From Ponticaulis profundi (GTDB lineage: Bacteria; Pseudomonadota; Alphaproteobacteria; Caulobacterales; Hyphomonadaceae): a stretch of 64,000 bases of DNA. The translations under genes were made by a program, and so were the position numbers. The notes below the pieces were generated by a model that did no database searches, was not told where the DNA came from, and was given only the letters and a program-made list of their open reading frames with translations. The DNA is taken from assembly GCF_042659465.1 (NCBI RefSeq), contig NZ_JBHSSW010000004.1:248001-312000 (forward strand), written 5' to 3'. Positions 1 through 9,803 of this stretch are shown piece by piece (positions within the stretch are counted from its first letter, which is position 1; each line of letters starts with the position of its first letter).

Positions 1-783
1 ATGATCGTGCTTGGCCTGTTCACGGCTATTTCGCTTCTGGTGCCGCTGTTCTGGCCGCATAACTATGCCACGATCTACACGGACCGTGTCAGCCTGCCGC
101 CAACCTTTGAGCATCTGCACATTCTGGGCACCGACACGCTCGGACGCGATCAGTTTGCCCGCATGATGCTCGGCTTTCGCGTTTCGCTGGCCGTCGGTCT
201 GCTTGCGACGTTTGTCAGCCTGGTGATCGGTGTAACCTGGGGCGCGATCGCCGGCTTTTTTGGAGGTCGGGTTGATCAGGTGATGATGCGTCTCGTCGAT
301 GCGCTCTACGCCATTCCGTTTATCTTCTTCGTCATTCTTCTGACGACGGTGTTTGAGCGGAACCTCTATCTGATCTTCATCGCCATCGGTGCTGTTGAAT
401 GGCTCACAATGTCCCGCATTGTGCGTGGCCAGACACTGACGACGAAGACGAAGGAATTCATTGAGGCGGCCAGGGCCGCTGGTGTGTCACAGCCTGCAAT
501 CATTCTTCGTCATATCGTGCCGAACATCGTTGGACCGGTGGTGATTTACATCACCCTGATCATTCCGCAGGTGATTTTGCTGGAAAGCTTTCTCAGCTTT
601 ATCGGTCTTGGCATCAACGAGCCGCTGACGTCGCTTGGCGTGCTGCTCTCGCAGGGCAAGGCGCAAATGTCGTCCAAGCCGTGGCTGCTGATCTATCCGG
701 CTGTGATTATGGCTGTAACGCTCTTGTGCCTGAACTTTCTGGGAGACGGCGTGCGTGACGCCGTCGACCCGAAAGAGCGCTGA
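1..783 (+). CDS. Oligopeptide/dipeptide ABC transporter permease (OppC/DppC type), 5' end cut by window
   Basis: Inner-membrane permease half of a peptide importer. The protein opens directly inside the first membrane segment, whereas OppC/DppC proteins normally carry some 30-40 cytoplasmic residues before it, so the true start probably lies upstream of the window. About five to six hydrophobic segments follow. The EAA loop that docks the ATPase is plain near residues 152-175 (EFIEAARAAGVSQPAII, then RHIVPN), and the C-terminal segment ends with the family-typical LGDGVRDAVDPKER. A substrate-binding lipoprotein of the same transporter class starts 680 bases downstream on the same strand, with a small opposite-strand gene between. 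The family is clear; the peptide carried is not predictable. Confidence 0.93.
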   Translation: MIVLGLFTAISLLVPLFWPHNYATIYTDRVSLPPTFEHLHILGTDTLGRDQFARMMLGFRVSLAVGLLATFVSLVIGVTWGAIAGFFGGRVDQVMMRLVDALYAIPFIFFVILLTTVFERNLYLIFIAIGAVEWLTMSRIVRGQTLTTKTKEFIEAARAAGVSQPAIILRHIVPNIVGPVVIYITLIIPQVILLESFLSFIGLGINEPLTSLGVLLSQGKAQMSSKPWLLIYPAVIMAVTLLCLNFLGDGVRDAVDPKER

Positions 784-803
784 TCCCGGTCAGCTCGCGC
801 GGG

Positions 804-1355
804 CTATTGCTCGCGCGATGCCTTGAAGCGTTCACCCGTATTCAGTCGGATGAGATAGCTGCCGAACGCAGCCCGCTTGATAACCGCAGACGTCGGTGGA
901 CGTTTGCGGCTGATCCGGATCTTGTCACTGTCATTCTGACGCCAGACCTGACCGTTCTCGAACACCAGAACCACCTTGCCATAGGCGTCGGTCGTCGCTG
1001 ACTTCAGGGGCAGGGTCACTTCTTCAATCTGTCCCGAATCATCTTTCTTCACTGAGTCGTCATCGGAGCCGCCGCCAAAGCCCGGCAGCGAGAAGGTTGG
1101 CAGACTCGGCATGGAGAAACCGAAGGCATCCTTTTGGACGGTTTCGGCTTCCTGGCGGGTTATCGTCTTGAATTCGCCCTGGTTTTCCGCTTGGCGAGTC
1201 GCGCTTACCGCTGCGTCAAAGCAGGCAAGACGCTCGGTGTTGTCTGAAATGTTTGCGCAGGCATAGATCGATTCCAGAGGCGTCTTTTCCTGTGCCAATG
1301 CCGGAAGTGTTATCAGACTCACGCCTACAGCGCCTAAAAGACAGGATTTTCTCAT
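804..1355 (-). CDS. Secreted hypothetical protein with N-terminal paired-Cys motif
   Basis: 183 residues. Start at 1355 is chosen because a clean signal peptide begins there (MRKSCLLGAVGVSLITLPALAQ, cut after ALA); a longer in-frame extension has no such logic and would run into the divergent gene. The mature part begins with a cysteine motif (YACANISDNTERLACFD) of a type seen in several periplasmic proteins that trim or inspect the cell surface. A low-complexity SLP/GGG linker follows, then a C-terminal stretch (VWRQND... IKRAAFGSYLIRL) that looks like a small beta domain. It sits between the peptide permease and the peptide-binding lipoprotein but on the opposite strand, so a link to transport is not shown. 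I do not recognise a function. Confidence 0.75.
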   Translation of the reverse strand: MRKSCLLGAVGVSLITLPALAQEKTPLESIYACANISDNTERLACFDAAVSATRQAENQGEFKTITRQEAETVQKDAFGFSMPSLPTFSLPGFGGGSDDDSVKKDDSGQIEEVTLPLKSATTDAYGKVVLVFENGQVWRQNDSDKIRISRKRPPTSAVIKRAAFGSYLIRLNTGERFKASREQ

Positions 1356-1462
1356 TTTGGTGGACTTTCCCCATTCAACTTTGTCAGCAATAAGCTTGAA
1401 CTGAAATAAACGTCGCGCCAATCTTCGACGTCGTGTCATAAAAGTTTTGTAATGGAGCGAGC

Positions 1463-3067
1463 ATGCCCAACTGGTCCACGTCACTCAAGTATGTAACGGT
1501 CGCAGCGGCTGCTTTCCTCGCGGCTTGCGGTGGTAGCAATAGTAGTAATAGTGCCGAAACCCTCCGCCGTGGCATCAGTGCCAATCCGGACACGCTGGAC
1601 CCGCATAAAGTCTCATCGCAGTGGGAAAACATCGTCATTGGCGACATGTTCATTGGCCTGTTCACCGACGGTAAAGATGCGACTCCGGTCCTGGGCATGG
1701 CCGAAAGCTATGAGATTGACGAGAGCGCGACGAAATGGACCTTCACGCTCAAGGACGCGAACTGGTCAGATGGTGTTCCCGTTACGGCTTATGACTTCGA
1801 ATATGCGTTTCGACGAATTCTGAACCCTGAGACGGCGTCGCAATACGCGTCTCTTCTGTTCCTGATCAAAAACGCTGAAGGCTATTACAACCAGGACCTG
1901 CCTGCGGAAGAGCTTGGTGTGACGGCGGTGGACGACAAGACGCTGGTGATCGACCTTGAGTACCCAGCACCGTATCTGCCGGGTCTATTGAAGCACTACA
2001 CGGCCTTCCCAGTACCGAAACACAAGGTTGAGGAATTGGGTGACGACTGGATCAAGCCGGAAAACATTGTCGTCAATGGTCCCTACAAGCTTACGGAATG
2101 GCGTACCCGCGACTTTATTCGTTCGGTTGTAAACACCCAATTCGATGGCGCCGAAGACCTTTGCTTCAAGGAAGTGGTCTATTTCCCTTATGAAGACCTA
2201 GATGCGATCGAACGCTATATCGAGACAGGGCGTCTCGATATGAATAATGCGTTTGAAGGTCAGCGTACTCAGGAACTGAGAGAGAAATTTCCTGGCTGGG
2301 TTCGTGCCGTACCTGCGCTGATTACGACCTATTACGCTTTCAACACAGAGCTTCCGAAGTTCGAGGATGTGCGGGTTCGCAACGCACTCGCGATGGCACT
2401 TGATCGCGACTTCATGGTCAACGAAGTTCTGACAGCTGGATACGTACCAGCTTACTCACTCGTGCCTCCAGGCATCGCGAACTATGACGGCGGTGCAGAG
2501 GTCTATTGGGCTGACATGTCTCAGGAAGAGCGCCAGGCTGAGGCGAAACGCTTGCTGGAAGAAGCTGGCTATGGCCCCGACAACCCATTCGAGTTCACGT
2601 ATATTTACCGCTCGACAGACGACAATCCGAAGGTTGCGCCTGCTGTTCAGGCGAACTGGAATTCCATCGCACCATGGGTGAAAGCCGAGATTCAGATGCA
2701 GGATACGGCGGTCCAGTACGCGCGCTTGCGTCAGGCCGATTTTGAAATTGGTGATGCCGCATGGGTTGCAGATTACAATGACCCACAGAACTTCCTGTTC
2801 CTGCTGGAAAGCCGGACGGGCGTCATGAATTACGGCAATTATGCGAGCGCAGAGTATGATGAACTTGTGGAAGCTTCCAATCTCGAAACCGATATGGAAG
2901 CTCGCAAGGCTATTCTGAAGGAAGCCGAGCAACTCATGCTCGACGAGATGCCAATCATTCCAATGTGGTATCAGGTTGCGAAAAATCTGGTCGATCCAAA
3001 CCTGACTGGATATGCAGACAATCCCGAAGACGTGCACCGTTCACGTTATATCTGCCGGAAAGACTGA
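1463..3067 (+). CDS. Peptide ABC transporter substrate-binding lipoprotein (OppA family)
   Basis: 534 residues, normal for the SBP_bac_5 family. It starts with a lipoprotein signal whose lipobox is LAAC (Cys near residue 22), so it should be anchored to the outer face of the inner membrane. The family opening is intact: RRGISANPDTLDPHK, followed by the W-F-L-D/N pattern around residues 92-110 (KWTFTLKDANWSDGVPV) and FEYAFRRILNP. The ribosome site GGAG lies just ahead of the ATG. It should bind oligopeptides and hand them to the permease encoded at the window edge. An OppA of this length carries two alpha/beta lobes. The gene is separated from the permease by an opposite-strand gene, so it probably has its own promoter in the 107-bp divergent gap before it. 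Confidence 0.94.
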   Translation: MPNWSTSLKYVTVAAAAFLAACGGSNSSNSAETLRRGISANPDTLDPHKVSSQWENIVIGDMFIGLFTDGKDATPVLGMAESYEIDESATKWTFTLKDANWSDGVPVTAYDFEYAFRRILNPETASQYASLLFLIKNAEGYYNQDLPAEELGVTAVDDKTLVIDLEYPAPYLPGLLKHYTAFPVPKHKVEELGDDWIKPENIVVNGPYKLTEWRTRDFIRSVVNTQFDGAEDLCFKEVVYFPYEDLDAIERYIETGRLDMNNAFEGQRTQELREKFPGWVRAVPALITTYYAFNTELPKFEDVRVRNALAMALDRDFMVNEVLTAGYVPAYSLVPPGIANYDGGAEVYWADMSQEERQAEAKRLLEEAGYGPDNPFEFTYIYRSTDDNPKVAPAVQANWNSIAPWVKAEIQMQDTAVQYARLRQADFEIGDAAWVADYNDPQNFLFLLESRTGVMNYGNYASAEYDELVEASNLETDMEARKAILKEAEQLMLDEMPIIPMWYQVAKNLVDPNLTGYADNPEDVHRSRYICRKD

Positions 3068-3100
3068 TTTCGCCGGCTTTTCTGGGCGAGGGGGCTGGTA

Positions 3101-4246
3101 ATGAGCGATGAACTGGAGACGGCCGCTGCCATGTCGTTGGGCGGCCTGTCCAAATCTGAACAAGATGGCTCCGTTGAGGGTGAACCTTGCCGTAATTGCG
3201 AGACGCTGACGGTTGGCAAATACTGCCATGCCTGTGGGCAGCTCGCTCAGAATTTTCACCGGCCGATCTTTGGGCTCACCGCTGAGGCGCTGGGTGATTT
3301 CTTCTCGCTGGATGGTCGCATAGCCCGCACCATTCCAGCGCTTCTGTTCATTCCCGGGCGTGTGACCAGACATTACCTCGATGGCAAGCGTCAGCGGTAT
3401 GTGCCGCCGTTCCGGCTTTATCTTCTCGCCAGTTTCATCTTCTTCCTTGTTTTATTCAGCCTGGGCGATGCGACGGGTTGGTTTCAGCCGCACGCTGCAG
3501 GATCGGAGGAGATCGCCGTAACGGACACGGAGGCTGAACCGGAGGAAACAGAGGAGAGCCGGTCGTCTGACACCGGGAACGAGGACGAAGCAGAGGGGGC
3601 GGGAAGTTCCCGGCAGGCTGAAGCGGACGGGAAAGTTGGTATCGCCGTACTTGATCCTGACAAGGGACCGGTTCTTGTTTCTCCCGAAGGTGAAGTGAGT
3701 GATCTTCCTCGCGATGAAGGCGGGCGGATAGATCAGGACGCATTACTCCAGGAAGTCATTCGGCAGAGCGGTTATACGGATGAGGATGACGCAGAGCTCC
3801 GGGAGCTTATGGCCAATGGCGTCGAGTTACTTGAGAATCGGGTGCTTCTCTATATGGCGGTCCGCAACTGGGCACCGCGGCTCGCTTTCATGCTCGCCCC
3901 TATGCTGGTTCTGTGTCTGATCCTCGTTTTTCCGTTCCGGAAAGGTGTATATATATACGACCACGTCATCACAGCCTTGCACTTTCAGACCTGGCTCTAC
4001 TTCCTGATGAGCGTTTGCCTGACATTACTCTGGCTGCACCAGGTTTGGGTTTGGTGGCTCATTTTTATCGGACCACTGGTATATTTATATCGCATGTTAC
4101 GTCGTGTTTATTCGACGGGACGAGTTACCGGTTTTCTGCGTGCGTGCTTGATTCTTTTCATGCTGAATTTCGCTTTATTGGCGTGGGGTGTGGTCGTTTT
4201 TGCCTTGAGCGTGAACGAAACAGTAGAAATTTCGCGCGTTCAGTGA
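3101..4246 (+). CDS. DUF3667 family zinc-ribbon membrane protein
   Basis: 381 residues. The N terminus carries a zinc ribbon, CRNCETLTVGKYCHACGQ (about residues 31-48), with two Cys-x2-Cys knuckles, followed by the DUF3667 signature (FFSLDGRIARTIPALLFIPG and YLDGKRQRYVPPFRLYL). One membrane segment comes near residue 110, then a long, strongly acidic region of about 70 residues (repeated E/T/E and S/D runs), then four or five more membrane segments at the C terminus. Function of the family is unknown. It starts 33 bases after the peptide-binding gene, same strand, with no terminator seen between, so read-through is possible. Confidence 0.85.
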   Translation: MSDELETAAAMSLGGLSKSEQDGSVEGEPCRNCETLTVGKYCHACGQLAQNFHRPIFGLTAEALGDFFSLDGRIARTIPALLFIPGRVTRHYLDGKRQRYVPPFRLYLLASFIFFLVLFSLGDATGWFQPHAAGSEEIAVTDTEAEPEETEESRSSDTGNEDEAEGAGSSRQAEADGKVGIAVLDPDKGPVLVSPEGEVSDLPRDEGGRIDQDALLQEVIRQSGYTDEDDAELRELMANGVELLENRVLLYMAVRNWAPRLAFMLAPMLVLCLILVFPFRKGVYIYDHVITALHFQTWLYFLMSVCLTLLWLHQVWVWWLIFIGPLVYLYRMLRRVYSTGRVTGFLRACLILFMLNFALLAWGVVVFALSVNETVEISRVQ

Positions 4247-4428
4247 GTGGGGTGAAGCTTTTTTGCCACATTCGCAGGCTTTGTGTGACAGCCGTGTAAC
4301 TTTGCATTGACGCTTATGTGACGCGACCCGTAGCGTCAGGACCAGATCGACTACTGGGGTGTCGATATGTGTGGCTGGGTTTCTTCAGGAATTCGGCCGC
4401 GCACAGTTTGTAAACTGGAGGTTCAAAC

Positions 4429-7260
4429 GTGAACGGGAACATTTTCAAGACCCGCCTTCTTGCCACATCCGTATTTGCGGGTGTTCTTGGCAGCATGGCA
4501 GTCGCACCAGCTATCGCTCAGGAAGACACTGAAGCGGAAGCTCGCCAGCAAACCGTACAGGTTACGGGTTCGCGCATCGTCAAGCAGGACTTTGTTGCAA
4601 ACAGCCCGATTGCTACGGTCAGCTCTGAAACTTTCGAATTGACCGGTACGGTCAACACTGAGGACGTCCTCAACACTCTGCCACAAGCTGTTCCAGGTTT
4701 TGACCGTACGTCAAACAACCCGGGCGGTGGTTACGCAACGGCCAACCTGCGCGGTATCGGTTCAAACCGTACGCTGGTTCTGGTTGACGGTAAGCGTTTC
4801 GTTCCAACGACTGCTGGCGGTGTTGTCGACCTGAACAACATTCCACCAGCGCTCGTTGAGCGTGTTGAAGTCATCACGGGTGGTGCATCAGCTGTTTACG
4901 GTTCTGACGCTGTTGCAGGTGTTGTAAACTTCATCCTGAAAGACGACTTCGAAGGTCTGGAAGCAAACATCGGTTATGAGTCGACGCTGGAATACGGCGA
5001 CGCTCAGTACTGGAATGCTGACCTGACGATGGGTGCAAACTTCGCTGATGGTCGCGGTAACGTGACAATGAACCTCGGCTACACAAACCGTGAAGCTGTG
5101 TTCCAGGGGCAGCGCGACTTCTCTACATTTGCTCTCGGCGACGGCGCTGACGGTCTGGAACCAGGCGGTTCTTCAGGTGTCCCAGCTGGTCACCTCTTTG
5201 ATTCCTTCACATTCTCTGATGGATCAACAGGCCAGGCGATCTTCACCGATGGTGGCGGCATTCGCCCTTGGGTCAATGCGGGTGCAAACAGCGACCGTTA
5301 TAACTACGCTCCTGTGAACTACCTTCAGCTTCCGCAAGAACGTTTCAACACGACAACGGTTGCTCGTTACGAAATCACACCTGAAATCGAAGCTTATGCT
5401 CGTTTCACGGGTGCCTTTAACCAGGTTCCGCAACAGCTGGCTCCAACGCCTGCGTTCACAACCATCACAATCGGTACGGATAACCCATTCCTGACACCAG
5501 AAGCTGCGGCTGTTCTGGCTCAGATCGATGGTGCTTATGGCGACCCGGTTGACGGCATGGTTATGCCTTACCTCGGCCGTCGTATGCTCGAGACAGGCGC
5601 TCGTGCATCTAACGACGACTTCTTCGCATTCCAGTTCCAGGCTGGCCTGCGTGGCGAGTTCGGTCCAGGTATCGGCTATGACGTCTTCTTCCAGACTGGC
5701 CGTACACAAGACAACAACGACCTGACGGGTGACATTTCTCTGTCACGCTTCCTGCAGGGTGTTGATGCTACGACCGATGCTGATGGCAACATCGTTTGTC
5801 GCGACCAAAGCGGCGGCTGTGTGCCGGTCAACATCTTCGGTACGAACGCAATTTCTGACGAAGCAGCAGACTACATTTCTGCCGGTCTGTCTTCCAAGTC
5901 TGAATACAACCAAACCATCTTCGGTGCGTCGATCAACGGCGACACGTCGTCTTACTTCACGCTCCCTGGCGGTGGTATCGGTTGGGCTGTTGGTTTCGAA
6001 TACCGCGAAGAAAGCTATGACTTCCGTCCGGACGATAACCTCGGCACAGGCAACCTGCTTGGCTTCAACTCTGCGCCTCCGCTCTCTGGTGGTTTCGACG
6101 TTTATGACTTCTTCGGTGAAGTCTATGTGCCGATCCTCGAAGATGCGCCATTCGCAGACATCCTGGCTCTTGAAGGCGCTTACCGTATTTCCGATTATTC
6201 TACGTCCGGTCAGACCGAAACGTACAAAATCGGTGGTGAGTGGGCTCCGGTTGAAGACGTTCGCTTCCGCGTTCTGTACAACACAGCTGTTCGTGCGCCG
6301 AACATCTCTGAGCTGTTCTCTGCAGTCTCTAACGGCTTCCCGCCAGCGACTGACCCTTGCTCAGCATCGCAAGATCCAGAAGGTGAAGGCATTGCCGCTC
6401 TGTGTACAGCGACCGGTGTTCCTAACGTAGGCACATACGAGCAACGTAACTCTCAGATCGAAGGTCTGTTCGGTGGTAACCCTGACCTCCAGCCAGAAGA
6501 AGCTGAAACGCTGACGGCTGGTGTTGTCTGGACGCCATCTTACATTCCTGGCCTGTCGGCTTCTGTTGACTACTACTCCATCGAAATCGAAGACTACATC
6601 ACCTCACTGGCTGGTGGCGTCGGCGGTATCCTTGGACAGTGTTACCTGCCAGCGAACAACCCAACTCAGGATCCGAACAACGCATTCTGTCAGGCTGTAA
6701 ACCGTAGCGCGCTCGGCGAGCCGCTGGTTTCTGCGAACCTTGCAAACGCTGGTTCTCTGGAAACATCAGGTGTTGACGTCGCGGTCAGCTATGAGACTGA
6801 GTTCGACGCGATCCCTGGTACGTTTGGCCTGAGCTATGCGGCTCTGTTCCTCGACAAGTGGGACTTCTACGCATACGAAGGTGCTGATCCTGTTGAGTGT
6901 GCGGGTAACTTCGGTCTCGTCTTCTGTGACGATCCAATCGCGAAGTACAAGCACAACGCAACACTGTCTTGGGCAAATGGTCCATTCACCGCTCAGTTCC
7001 GTTGGGAACACCTGAACGGTGTGGATGATGATGATCCAGAAACAGACTACATCGTTGAGAGCCTTGATGCTTATGACCTCTTTGGTCTGAGTGGTTCTTG
7101 GGACATCAACGACAACGTCAAGTGGACGCTTGGTGTCGACAACCTGTTCGACGAAGAGCCACCAATCATCGGTGACAACCAAGAGCAGGCAAACACATAC
7201 CCTGCGACTTACGACCCATTCGGTCGTACGATCTACACGTCTGTCAAACTGCGCTTCTAA
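4429..7260 (+). CDS. TonB-dependent outer-membrane receptor
   Basis: 943 residues. GTG start fixed by a strong GGAGG (4417-4421) seven bases ahead. Signal peptide of about 31 residues ending AIAQ, then a TonB-box-like stretch (QTVQVTGSRI), a plug domain (ANLRGIGSNRTLVLVDGKR; VEVITGGASAVYGSDAVAG; VVNFILK) and a beta barrel that ends in the expected phenylalanine (SVKLRF). Substrate is unknown; this subgroup, common in Caulobacterales and Sphingomonadales, often takes up sugars, peptides or siderophores. Codons are strongly skewed to GCT, GTT, GGT, CGT and CCA, unlike most neighbours, which suggests very high expression. A terminator follows at once, so it is transcribed alone. Its energy would come from TonB systems such as the cluster at 13.1-19.5 kb. 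Confidence 0.95.
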   Translation: MNGNIFKTRLLATSVFAGVLGSMAVAPAIAQEDTEAEARQQTVQVTGSRIVKQDFVANSPIATVSSETFELTGTVNTEDVLNTLPQAVPGFDRTSNNPGGGYATANLRGIGSNRTLVLVDGKRFVPTTAGGVVDLNNIPPALVERVEVITGGASAVYGSDAVAGVVNFILKDDFEGLEANIGYESTLEYGDAQYWNADLTMGANFADGRGNVTMNLGYTNREAVFQGQRDFSTFALGDGADGLEPGGSSGVPAGHLFDSFTFSDGSTGQAIFTDGGGIRPWVNAGANSDRYNYAPVNYLQLPQERFNTTTVARYEITPEIEAYARFTGAFNQVPQQLAPTPAFTTITIGTDNPFLTPEAAAVLAQIDGAYGDPVDGMVMPYLGRRMLETGARASNDDFFAFQFQAGLRGEFGPGIGYDVFFQTGRTQDNNDLTGDISLSRFLQGVDATTDADGNIVCRDQSGGCVPVNIFGTNAISDEAADYISAGLSSKSEYNQTIFGASINGDTSSYFTLPGGGIGWAVGFEYREESYDFRPDDNLGTGNLLGFNSAPPLSGGFDVYDFFGEVYVPILEDAPFADILALEGAYRISDYSTSGQTETYKIGGEWAPVEDVRFRVLYNTAVRAPNISELFSAVSNGFPPATDPCSASQDPEGEGIAALCTATGVPNVGTYEQRNSQIEGLFGGNPDLQPEEAETLTAGVVWTPSYIPGLSASVDYYSIEIEDYITSLAGGVGGILGQCYLPANNPTQDPNNAFCQAVNRSALGEPLVSANLANAGSLETSGVDVAVSYETEFDAIPGTFGLSYAALFLDKWDFYAYEGADPVECAGNFGLVFCDDPIAKYKHNATLSWANGPFTAQFRWEHLNGVDDDDPETDYIVESLDAYDLFGLSGSWDINDNVKWTLGVDNLFDEEPPIIGDNQEQANTYPATYDPFGRTIYTSVKLRF

Positions 7261-7286
7261 GCGGAACAGACAAGCTGAATTGGGAA

Positions 7287-7312
7287 AGGCGGACTTCGGT
7301 CCGCCTTTTTCT
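7287..7312 (+). terminator. Rho-independent terminator of the TonB-dependent receptor
   Basis: Perfect 8-bp stem AGGCGGAC / GTCCGCCT closed by a TTCG tetraloop and followed by TTTTTC. It lies 27 bases after the receptor stop codon. Confidence 0.92.
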
Positions 7313-7598
7313 TTGTTTGCTTGTGTGTTCTGGCGAGAGGCTGAGGATTTTGGCAATAGCATCTCACACAGCTGCTAAACGCTAAGCGAGCCCGGTGCGC
7401 ATTGAGCCGAAAGATGGCTACACTTTTGCGGATGTCACTGTGTGGGCCAAATGGTTCGGATGAGGACGCCAAGACGTGGCCGATCAATGGTCAGTTGGCT
7501 TGTCACAGGACGACTTCGCTTTACGCTTCCGTTTCGTCGTTGCTGCGTAAAAAAAGCTAGGGCTTAGGTGTCTAGGGCACCCGTGCATAGATCATACA
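7313..7598. other. Gene-free stretch between two terminators
   Basis: About 286 bases between the receptor terminator and the sppA terminator. No open frame here has a ribosome site or a recognisable product. The only structure I see is a loose 7-bp inverted repeat, TTTACGC (7520-7526) / GCGTAAA (7545-7551). Nothing further can be supported. Confidence 0.5.
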
Positions 7599-7630
7599 AA
7601 AAGCCCCGACCATTTCTGGCCGGGGCTTTC
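7599..7630 (-). terminator. Terminator of sppA
   Basis: Stem of about 13 bp with one mismatch (left arm 7599-7612, right arm 7617-7629); read on the minus strand it is followed by TTTTTG. It lies 26 bases beyond the sppA stop. Confidence 0.85.
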
Positions 7631-7655
7631 CCATTTAAGCTGAAATACAGCGCGA

Positions 7656-9431
7656 CTAGTTTTCGCGAATTTCAGGCGTACTCATCTGCGTTCCACCTTT
7701 TTGCAGAGCGAGACTTTCTTTCAGCAGCGTCTGGAAACGCTCGTCTCCCAATACCTGGTTCAGCGTCGCAGCCGCTTCGGCTGATTCAGCTGAAGCGCCG
7801 AAGAGCTCGCTGAAAGCCTGGAATGGATTTTCTGGTGTTGGGTAAAGCTTCACCCGCACCTTCGTACCAGCTTCAATCCCAGCGAGTTCCTTGGCTTTGG
7901 CAATCGCGTCGATATAGCCACCGGTTTCGTTCACAAGACCGATTTGCTTTGCAGCTTCGCCGCTCCAGACGCGTCCTTTGGCAATTTCATGAACACGCGC
8001 GGTATCAAGTCCGCGTCCATCAGATACGATTTCGAGGAAACGGTCGTATGTGCGCTTCAGAGATTCCCACAACTCGGCGCGTTGGGCCTCAGTGAAGGTT
8101 TCAGTGTTGAAGGCTGAAGCAAACTCGCCGCCAACTGTGATAGCGCTTGGGTTGATGCCAATGCGGCGCAGGCCGTCTGCAATGGCCAGCTTGCCACCAT
8201 AGACGCCGATAGACCCGGTGATGGTCGTACGGTTTGCAAGGATCGCGTCTGCTCCTGCGGAGACGTAGTAACCGCCGGAAGCTGCGACACTACCCATGCT
8301 GACCACAACAGGTTTGCCTTCTTCATCCTGGACGCGTTCGATTGCGCGCCAGATCTGGTCAGAAGCGGTTGGAGAGCCTCCCGGGCTGTCGACGCGGAAG
8401 ACGAGGGCTTCGACATTCTTGTCACGGCCGGCCTTCAGAATGGCTTCAGCAATTGGATCGGACGCCATGACGGATTCGTCGCTGAACAGTCCCTGATCGC
8501 CAGTTCCTGTGATGATTGCGCCTTCGCCGCCGATAACAGCAATGAGAGGAGCTGTCGGTTTTGCAAGGGCGGGGTGATATTGCGCAATAGGCAGGAACTC
8601 AGCCGACTCGCCTGCCTGCTCCAGGACATCTTCTGCGGCATCTTCCGGCCATTTCAGACCGTCGAAAATATTCCCTGCGACGGCTTCGTCCGGGCTTAAA
8701 GGTCCGGATTCGAGCAGATTTTTGAGGTCGGATACACTTCCAAACCCACGATCTGCAGCAATGTCTTCGAGGGAGATCCGCCACATATCGCTTGCGAGCG
8801 CGGTCATGGCTTCGCGGTGTGGCTCTGTATAGTCTGTTTCCTTGTAAACGTTTGGCGAGTTCTTGTATTCGTAGAACTGCTCAATCTCGGCTTTGACGGA
8901 CAGATTATCGAACAAGTCCTTGAAGAAGAGCGTTTCAAGGGAAATGCCATTCACCATTATATCCGAGCCTGGCTGTAGATAAATTTCATCAGCCGCAGAG
9001 ATCGCACGAAGCGTGGATGGCCCTGCACCCATCATGCCCTGGCTGTGTGCGACGATGAACTTGTCAGCAGCACGGAGTTTGAGAAAAGCTTCGCGAAGTT
9101 CTTCGGCGCGGGAGCTACCGATGCCCATTTCGCTGGCGCGAATATAAACGCCTTTCACACGGTCATCGTCGATGGCCGCGTCGAGCTTCCCAAGAATGTC
9201 AATAAAGCTCGTAGTCTGAAAGAGAACGGCCGGGCCGGACGATGCGGGCTGATCTGCAAAGTCGTCTCTCAGGTCGATTTCAAGGACGATGGCATCCGTC
9301 GGCGCTTTATTACCGCCGCCTGATGTGGCCGCCATAATGCCGATTCCGAGCCCGATCACGATTGGCACAAGAACCAGAAAGAGGATCAGAGCAACCAGAC
9401 CGCCCAGAAGTGAGCTGATGAAAGTCTTCAA
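7656..9431 (-). CDS. sppA: Signal peptide peptidase SppA (67K type)
   Basis: 591 residues, the long duplicated form of SppA. An N-terminal membrane anchor (residues 10-34) leads to two ClpP-like halves. The catalytic pair expected for this family is visible: Lys190 in FYEYKNSPNVYKETDYTEP and Ser385 in SMGSVAASGGYYVSAGAD, preceded by VDSPGGSP. It should cut leftover signal peptides in the inner membrane, facing the periplasm. Start is TTG at 9431, decided by AGGAG six bases ahead on the minus strand and by the fact that the hydrophobic anchor begins there. The upstream region holds the 10-bp palindrome TTATCGATAA (9466-9475), a possible regulator site. Transcribed as a single gene. Confidence 0.95.
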   Translation of the reverse strand: MKTFISSLLGGLVALILFLVLVPIVIGLGIGIMAATSGGGNKAPTDAIVLEIDLRDDFADQPASSGPAVLFQTTSFIDILGKLDAAIDDDRVKGVYIRASEMGIGSSRAEELREAFLKLRAADKFIVAHSQGMMGAGPSTLRAISAADEIYLQPGSDIMVNGISLETLFFKDLFDNLSVKAEIEQFYEYKNSPNVYKETDYTEPHREAMTALASDMWRISLEDIAADRGFGSVSDLKNLLESGPLSPDEAVAGNIFDGLKWPEDAAEDVLEQAGESAEFLPIAQYHPALAKPTAPLIAVIGGEGAIITGTGDQGLFSDESVMASDPIAEAILKAGRDKNVEALVFRVDSPGGSPTASDQIWRAIERVQDEEGKPVVVSMGSVAASGGYYVSAGADAILANRTTITGSIGVYGGKLAIADGLRRIGINPSAITVGGEFASAFNTETFTEAQRAELWESLKRTYDRFLEIVSDGRGLDTARVHEIAKGRVWSGEAAKQIGLVNETGGYIDAIAKAKELAGIEAGTKVRVKLYPTPENPFQAFSELFGASAESAEAAATLNQVLGDERFQTLLKESLALQKGGTQMSTPEIREN

Positions 9432-9622
9432 TATTGTCTCCTACGGAAAAACACTGAATTGTGTCTTATCGATAAATGATAAGGATTTTAAAAAATATTG
9501 CAAAGAATATCTTCAGATCATCGACAAAAGGCGGATCGGGCGAAAAAGGTGCAAGGAAAATCAGGAAACTGAATTTTGCGTGTTGCATACCGTGCCGGCT
9601 TTATGTAGATACGGCGCCTCAT

Positions 9623-9697
9623 TGGGGCGTCGCCAAGCGGTAAGGCACCGGTTTTTGGTACCGGCATTCCCAGGTTCGAATCCTGGCGCCCCAGCCA
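9623..9697 (+). tRNA. tRNA-Gln (anticodon UUG)
   Basis: Full cloverleaf of 75 nt with encoded CCA. Acceptor arm TGGGGCG (9623-9629) pairs with CGCCCCA (9687-9693), discriminator G9694, CCA 9695-9697. Anticodon stem CCGGT/ACCGG (9648-9652 and 9660-9664), loop TTTTGGT with anticodon TTG at 9655-9657. T arm CCAGG-TTCGAAT-CCTGG. The UUG anticodon reads CAA (and CAG by wobble). Confidence 0.97.
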
Positions 9698-9803
9698 CTC
9701 TTCCTTCTGATTAAACAGCCTGCTTGCGCGACGCGCAGCTTTGCCTCTTGCGTCCCGATGGCGGACGGGTAACGCTGTTGCATGGTCAGCTGGGAGACAC
9801 GCC

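Noticed and set aside
2456..3037. Minus-strand frame opposite the peptide-binding lipoprotein gene
   Set aside because: Shadow of a clear OppA gene; no recognisable protein features.
7313..7598. Possible small RNA between the two terminators
   Set aside because: The only structure is a weak 7-bp repeat; no promoter or strong fold visible.
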